Program-made: the position numbers and the translations under genes | Part shown: positions 13,419 through 16,547 of the stretch, one piece after another | Layout of the letters: each line of letters opens with the position of its first letter | Position numbering within the stretch: the stretch's first letter is position 1 | DNA from: an uncultured Caryophanales bacterium | GTDB lineage: Bacteria; Bacillota_I; Bacilli_A; RFN20; CAG-826 | Length of the DNA stretch: 16,547 nucleotides | Assembly: GCA_947165725.1 (NCBI GenBank) | Contig: CAMVBL010000024.1 | Location: 1 to 16,547 of the forward strand | Direction of reading: 5' to 3' | The notes under the pieces: generated by a model | Database searches by the model: none | Told to the model about the DNA's origin: nothing | Seen by the model: the letters and a program-made list of their open reading frames with translations, nothing else

Positions 13419-14249
13419 ATGATGTACAATCCGCATTCGACAAGATATAACTATCCAGAATATACTGACCAGCATTATTTAGTGGTTAAAAAGAATAATG
13501 GTTTGGTTTTTGATGAAAACTATCCATATATTGATAATTCTAAAGGTTTTAGATTTAAAAGATGGTGGGTACTTGTATTACTTTATTTAATTGTTTTCCC
13601 GTTATCTATACCTTATATGGGACTAAGGATTAAAGGACGCAAAAACTTAAAGAAATATAAAAATGAATTAAGTAATGGGGCTATTACTGTATCTAATCAT
13701 GTCCATATGTGGGACTATATCGCTATTATGAAAGCTCTTAAGCCAAAAGAAACTAGAGTCTTAGTCTGGGCCCCTAATATCAGAGGAGAAAATGGTGCTT
13801 TAGTTAGACTAGTGGGTGGTGTACCTATTCCTGATGGTAATTTAGGTGGTAAAGTTGCTTCTAATAAAGCGATAGAACAATATGTTAAAGAAGGTGGCAT
13901 ATTACAAATATATGCGGAAGGTAGTATGTGGGAATGTTGTCCATATATTAGACCATTCCATACAGGGGCTTTTTCATTAGCGTGTCGCCTTAATAAACCA
14001 GTATTACCAATTGGTTTCTCTTTTAGGAAACCTTCTTGGGTTAGAAGACATATCTTTAATCAAGAAGTCGCTATTACATTAAAAGTAGGGGAACCATTAT
14101 ATAAAGATGAAACACTAAGTGAAAGCGAACAAAGAATAGATTTAGCAAAAAGATGCCACAATGCAGTATGTTTATTATCTGATGTTGATCCAAAAGAGAA
14201 CCCATATCCAGCAATATTTGATAAGAATAAGAAGATAGATAATATATAA
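13419..14249 (+). CDS. PlsC-like lysophospholipid acyltransferase
   Basis: The protein has 276 residues. It belongs to the membrane-bound glycerophospholipid O-acyltransferases, which place an acyl chain on lysophosphatidic acid or a related lipid. The catalytic motif NHVHMWD (His94, Asp99) keeps the H-x4-D pattern. GGVPIPDG (133-140) and YAEGSMW (165-171) occupy the acceptor-binding motifs, the latter unlike the usual FPEGTRS; VLPIGF completes the set. A hydrophobic segment lies at 49-70. The altered third motif may mean a different acceptor. The ATG at 13419 follows the RNA terminator by only 14 nt and has no Shine-Dalgarno sequence. An extended -10 (TGCTATCCT, 13406-13414) would give an almost leaderless mRNA. 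The ATG at 13422 is an equal alternative. Confidence 0.88.
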   Translation: MMYNPHSTRYNYPEYTDQHYLVVKKNNGLVFDENYPYIDNSKGFRFKRWWVLVLLYLIVFPLSIPYMGLRIKGRKNLKKYKNELSNGAITVSNHVHMWDYIAIMKALKPKETRVLVWAPNIRGENGALVRLVGGVPIPDGNLGGKVASNKAIEQYVKEGGILQIYAEGSMWECCPYIRPFHTGAFSLACRLNKPVLPIGFSFRKPSWVRRHIFNQEVAITLKVGEPLYKDETLSESEQRIDLAKRCHNAVCLLSDVDPKENPYPAIFDKNKKIDNI

Positions 14250-14251
14250 GG

Positions 14252-14280
14252 TTGCTTTAATATACACATGCATATACAAT
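14252..14280 (+). promoter_or_regulatory. Promoter of the ZIP transporter gene
   Basis: TTGCTT (14252-14257) and TACAAT (14275-14280) are 17 bp apart, a good sigma-A promoter lying just after the acyltransferase stop codon. The start point would be near 14287, only about four bases before the ATG at 14291, so the transcript is nearly leaderless. Confidence 0.65.
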
Positions 14281-14290
14281 ACATAGCGGT

Positions 14291-15070
14291 ATGAGACCGA
14301 TTATTCTTATTATCTGTTTAATTATCCCATTACTCGGCACAACCTTAGGTAGTGCAATGGTTTTCTTTTTAAAAAAGGAAATCAATCCCAAATTACAAAA
14401 GATACTTTTAGGTTTCGCTAGTGGGGTGATGATTGCCGCGTCTATTTGGTCGCTTATGCAACCCGCAATTAATTCCTATGATAAAGGTGATTGGAAAGCT
14501 TATGTGTTTCCTGGCATTGGTTTCTTATTAGGCGTTGGTTTTATGCTTCTTCTCGATTATCTTGTGCCACATATGCACATCAATAAGGAAGAAGAAGGTC
14601 TTCAAAAAGATAAATATTCTAAAACATTTAAGATGTTATTAGCCGTTACTCTTCATAATGTTCCTGAAGGTTTAGCGGTTGGTGTTGTTATTGCTTCCGC
14701 TTTAGCGGGTCAAGTTAGTGAACAAGCTGTTTTAGCCTTAGCTATTGGTATGGCGATACAAAACTTCCCAGAAGGGGCAATTGTATCAATGCCTTTAAAA
14801 GAAGAAGGTGAATCTAAAGGAAAAGCATTCTTTTATGGCTTTATTAGTGGGGCGGTTGAACCTCTTGCCGCAGGATTAGCCATATTAATTACATATCTAG
14901 TGTCTGTTATCTTACCATTCGTTTTAGCTTTTGCTGCAGGTGTGATGATCTACGTCGTCGTGGAAGAACTTATTCCAGAAGCTAATGAAGGTAAACACTC
15001 TAATTTAGCCACTATCGGTTTAGCGGTCGGTTTCGTATTAATGATGGTATTAGATATCGCTCTAGGTTAA
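14291..15070 (+). CDS. ZIP-family divalent metal transporter
   Basis: The protein has 259 residues and about eight membrane segments. It imports zinc or related divalent metals, as do ZupT and the eukaryotic ZIP proteins. The two metal-binding motifs are intact: HNVPEG (122-127) in segment 4 and QNFPEG (157-162) in segment 5, where ZupT-like proteins often have HNxPEG. A further acidic VVEELIPE (223-230) is also typical. Between segments 3 and 4 is a short charged loop with HMH (94-96), a usual metal-sensing place. No Shine-Dalgarno sequence is seen; a good promoter almost touches the ATG. A bidirectional terminator follows. Zinc is the likeliest metal, but specificity cannot be read from sequence. 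Confidence 0.92.
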   Translation: MRPIILIICLIIPLLGTTLGSAMVFFLKKEINPKLQKILLGFASGVMIAASIWSLMQPAINSYDKGDWKAYVFPGIGFLLGVGFMLLLDYLVPHMHINKEEEGLQKDKYSKTFKMLLAVTLHNVPEGLAVGVVIASALAGQVSEQAVLALAIGMAIQNFPEGAIVSMPLKEEGESKGKAFFYGFISGAVEPLAAGLAILITYLVSVILPFVLAFAAGVMIYVVVEELIPEANEGKHSNLATIGLAVGFVLMMVLDIALG

Positions 15071-15085
15071 TTAGATATAATAAAA

Positions 15086-15120
15086 GGCCTACTCCTTCAA
15101 CTGGGTAGGCCGTTGTTTTA
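15086..15120. terminator. Bidirectional terminator between convergent genes
   Basis: GGCCTAC (15086-15092) pairs with GTAGGCC (15105-15111), 7 bp perfect. The plus side is followed by GTTGTTTTAATT and the minus side by TTTTATTAT. It serves the ZIP gene on the plus strand and the small gene on the minus strand. Confidence 0.8.
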
Positions 15121-15139
15121 ATTGGAAGAGAATTAGTTA

Positions 15140-15361
15140 TTAAGCGCGACTAATTCTGAAGCGATTGTCGTAATCAGAGATATACGCAATATCGTGCTTG
15201 TTTTCATTGACGTAGTATTCTTCGTTAACTCTAAGATCAAGCATGTGTCTATTGTAATACTTGAAGATGTAATCAATCGCGGAATTTCTACTCTTGAATT
15301 CTTTATTGAATTTGATGAATCTTCCTTCTACGACCGCTTCTAATAAATACTTCTTATTCAT
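15140..15361 (-). CDS. Small protein of unknown function, 73 residues
   Basis: I do not recognise a family. The protein is soluble, with no membrane segment, and is rich in Tyr, Asn, Arg and Lys (YIFKYYNRHML and YYVNENKHDIAYISDYDNRF). The pattern suggests a small mixed alpha/beta fold. The gene is supported by a full promoter (TTGACA-16-TATTAT), an AAGAGG ribosome binding site before the ATG and a terminator behind it, so it is very probably real. The leader of about 65 nt can fold so that the ribosome binding site is partly closed. It stands alone between the ZIP transporter and the dehydrogenase. Confidence 0.75.
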   Translation of the reverse strand: MNKKYLLEAVVEGRFIKFNKEFKSRNSAIDYIFKYYNRHMLDLRVNEEYYVNENKHDIAYISDYDNRFRISRA

Positions 15362-15367
15362 CTACTA

Positions 15368-15418
15368 GAATACCTCTTTTCTATAGCCTTTTATCGTCTT
15401 GCTTAGGACGCGGTATTC
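15368..15418 (-). promoter_or_regulatory. Leader hairpin over the ribosome binding site of the small gene
   Basis: In the minus-strand transcript GAATACC (15412-15418) pairs perfectly with GGTATTC (15368-15374), and the GG of the AAGAGG Shine-Dalgarno sequence (15373-15378) lies in this stem. A second small stem CGTC/GACG (15407-15410, 15395-15398) is stacked next to it. Such a leader could control translation. I cannot match it to a known riboswitch. Confidence 0.5.
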
Positions 15419-15434
15419 CGCATTTGAATACATA

Positions 15435-15462
15435 ATAATAGTCTTATTTTTAATAGTGTCAA
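15435..15462 (-). promoter_or_regulatory. Promoter of the small minus-strand gene
   Basis: On the minus strand a perfect TTGACA (15457-15462) and TATTAT (15435-15440) stand 16 bp apart. Transcription would start near 15428, leaving a leader of about 65 nt. This is the best -35 box in the window, so the gene is likely well expressed. Confidence 0.8.
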
Positions 15463-15534
15463 GCGATTTTATTAAATATTTTTATAAATCTTATATAAAT
15501 ATAAGTCTAAAAAGAAATAAGGCATATCATGTGA

Positions 15535-15559
15535 AATAATAGAATTATTCCTATATTAT
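15535..15559 (+). promoter_or_regulatory. Possible promoter and operator of the dehydrogenase gene
   Basis: A TATTAT -10 box (15554-15559) lies 21 nt before the dehydrogenase start. Just upstream is an AT-only inverted repeat AATAAT-AGA-ATTATT (15535-15549) where a repressor could bind. No convincing -35 box is seen. Evidence is weak because the sequence is so AT-rich. Confidence 0.35.
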
Positions 15560-15580
15560 GTAATAGGGAGATACAAGACT

Positions 15581-16547
15581 ATGAAAAGAATTGCCGTATT
15601 CGATGCTAAAAAATATGATGAAGCATCATTCAAACCTTATTTAGATAAATATACATTTACTTACTTTAAAGATAGACTATCTAATCACACAGTGGCCTTA
15701 GCCAAAGACTTTGATGCAGTGATGTGTTTTGTTAATGATGAACTTAATGATGAAGTACTTACTAAACTTAATGAGTATGGTATACACGGTGTATTCCTTA
15801 GATGCGCTGGTTATAACAATGTTGATTTAGCTAGTGCTTATAAAAATAAGATTCATGTCGCTAGAGTACCTGCTTATTCTCCTTACGCTATCGCAGAACA
15901 TGCTTTTGCCTTATTACTTTCATTAAATAGACATATCCATAAAGCCTATATTAGATCAAGAGACTTTAACTTTAACTTAGAAGGTTTAAGTGGCTTTGAT
16001 TTACATGAAAAGACTATCGGTGTTGTCGGTACTGGTAAAATCGGTAGAGTATTTATAGACATCGCTAAAGGATTTGGTATGCATGTTATATGTTATGACC
16101 CATATCCAATTAAAGACAGCGGTTATGAATATGTCTCTTTAGAAGAAATGTACGCTAGAAGTGATATCATTTCCTTACACTGCCCACTTACTAACGAAAA
16201 TAGACACATGATTGATAAAAAAGCCATCAAACAAATGAAGAAGGGTGTAATTATTATCAATACATCACGTGGTGGCTTAATTGATTCTAAAGCTTTATTA
16301 GAAGGCCTTAAAGAAAAACAAATCGGAGGAGTGGGCTTAGATGTTTATGAAGAAGAAGCTAATCTCTTCTATAAAGATAACTCTTTAAAGATTGTTAATG
16401 ATGATACCTTATCACTTCTTTTACAATTACCAAATGTCATTATTACCTCCCATCAAGCCTATCTCACTAATGAAGCATTAAGTAATATTGCAGAAACCAC
16501 AGTGAAAAACTTAGATGAATACTTCTCAGGTGCCTTTATTAATAACG
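15581..16547 (+). CDS. D-lactate dehydrogenase-type 2-hydroxyacid dehydrogenase (3' end outside window)
   Basis: The visible 322 residues are nearly the whole protein; the family is about 330 long. It reduces a 2-oxoacid such as pyruvate with NADH, giving D-lactate or a related acid, in the cytoplasm. The NAD fold has GVVGTGKIG (147-155), with Asp173 in CYDPYP favouring NAD over NADP. The catalytic set is Arg230 in NTSRGGLID, Glu near 258 in LDVYEEE and His291 in SHQAYLTNEA. The stretch RCAGYNNVDL and the two-domain order match the D-LDH branch. The start at ATG 15581 has a GGGAG site about 10 bases upstream. The frame is open to the window end. D-lactate dehydrogenase is the best guess, but other 2-oxoacids are possible. 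Confidence 0.92.
   Translation, partial: MKRIAVFDAKKYDEASFKPYLDKYTFTYFKDRLSNHTVALAKDFDAVMCFVNDELNDEVLTKLNEYGIHGVFLRCAGYNNVDLASAYKNKIHVARVPAYSPYAIAEHAFALLLSLNRHIHKAYIRSRDFNFNLEGLSGFDLHEKTIGVVGTGKIGRVFIDIAKGFGMHVICYDPYPIKDSGYEYVSLEEMYARSDIISLHCPLTNENRHMIDKKAIKQMKKGVIIINTSRGGLIDSKALLEGLKEKQIGGVGLDVYEEEANLFYKDNSLKIVNDDTLSLLLQLPNVIITSHQAYLTNEALSNIAETTVKNLDEYFSGAFINN

Overview
This AT-rich window looks like a chromosome segment from a low-GC Bacillota, possibly one of the Erysipelotrichia/Mollicutes-related gut lineages. That is inferred from base composition, gene content and strong AGGAG/GGGGG-type ribosome binding sites; there is no marker gene to confirm it. All genes read with the standard bacterial code: Trp is TGG and no in-frame TGA is needed. 

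Layout. 3-1076: C-terminal part of an ABC exporter, followed by a small membrane protein (1085-1741). Convergent to these, with stop codons overlapping, is an ArsB/NhaD/SLC13-type permease on the minus strand (1738-3057). A divergent intergenic region with a 7-bp palindrome leads to a cardiolipin synthase (3148-4740). A solo TnpB element of the IS605/IS1341 type follows (about 4756-6145). It has hairpin ends and its own promoter, but tnpB carries one in-frame TAA. Next is a module of an OmpR-type regulator, a histidine kinase, a VTC/CYTH polyphosphate-polymerase-like protein, a DUF4956-type membrane protein and a large surface lipoprotein with an Ig-like domain and Cthe_2159-like beta-helix repeats (6240-12063). 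A UUCG hairpin terminator closes it. TTTAAG direct repeats precede the regulator gene and related half-sites precede the VTC gene, so the two-component system probably controls itself and the surface operon. 

The most unusual feature is 12361-13404: about 1.04 kb without a credible gene, bounded by a TATAAT promoter and a 12-bp intrinsic terminator. It is built from three diverged tandem units of about 300-316 nt. Aligned by eye, the units show the same series of hairpins with compensating base changes in the stems and conserved loops. That is strong internal evidence for a large, ornate structured noncoding RNA with three-fold internal repetition. I do not recognise it as RNase P, tmRNA, SRP RNA or rRNA, and I cannot assign it to OLE, GOLLD or ROOL from memory. 

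The right part holds an acyltransferase that starts 14 nt after the RNA terminator, a ZIP metal transporter with a promoter almost touching its start codon, a small unknown minus-strand gene with a hairpin over its ribosome binding site, and a nearly complete D-lactate dehydrogenase-type 2-hydroxyacid dehydrogenase that runs off the window end.
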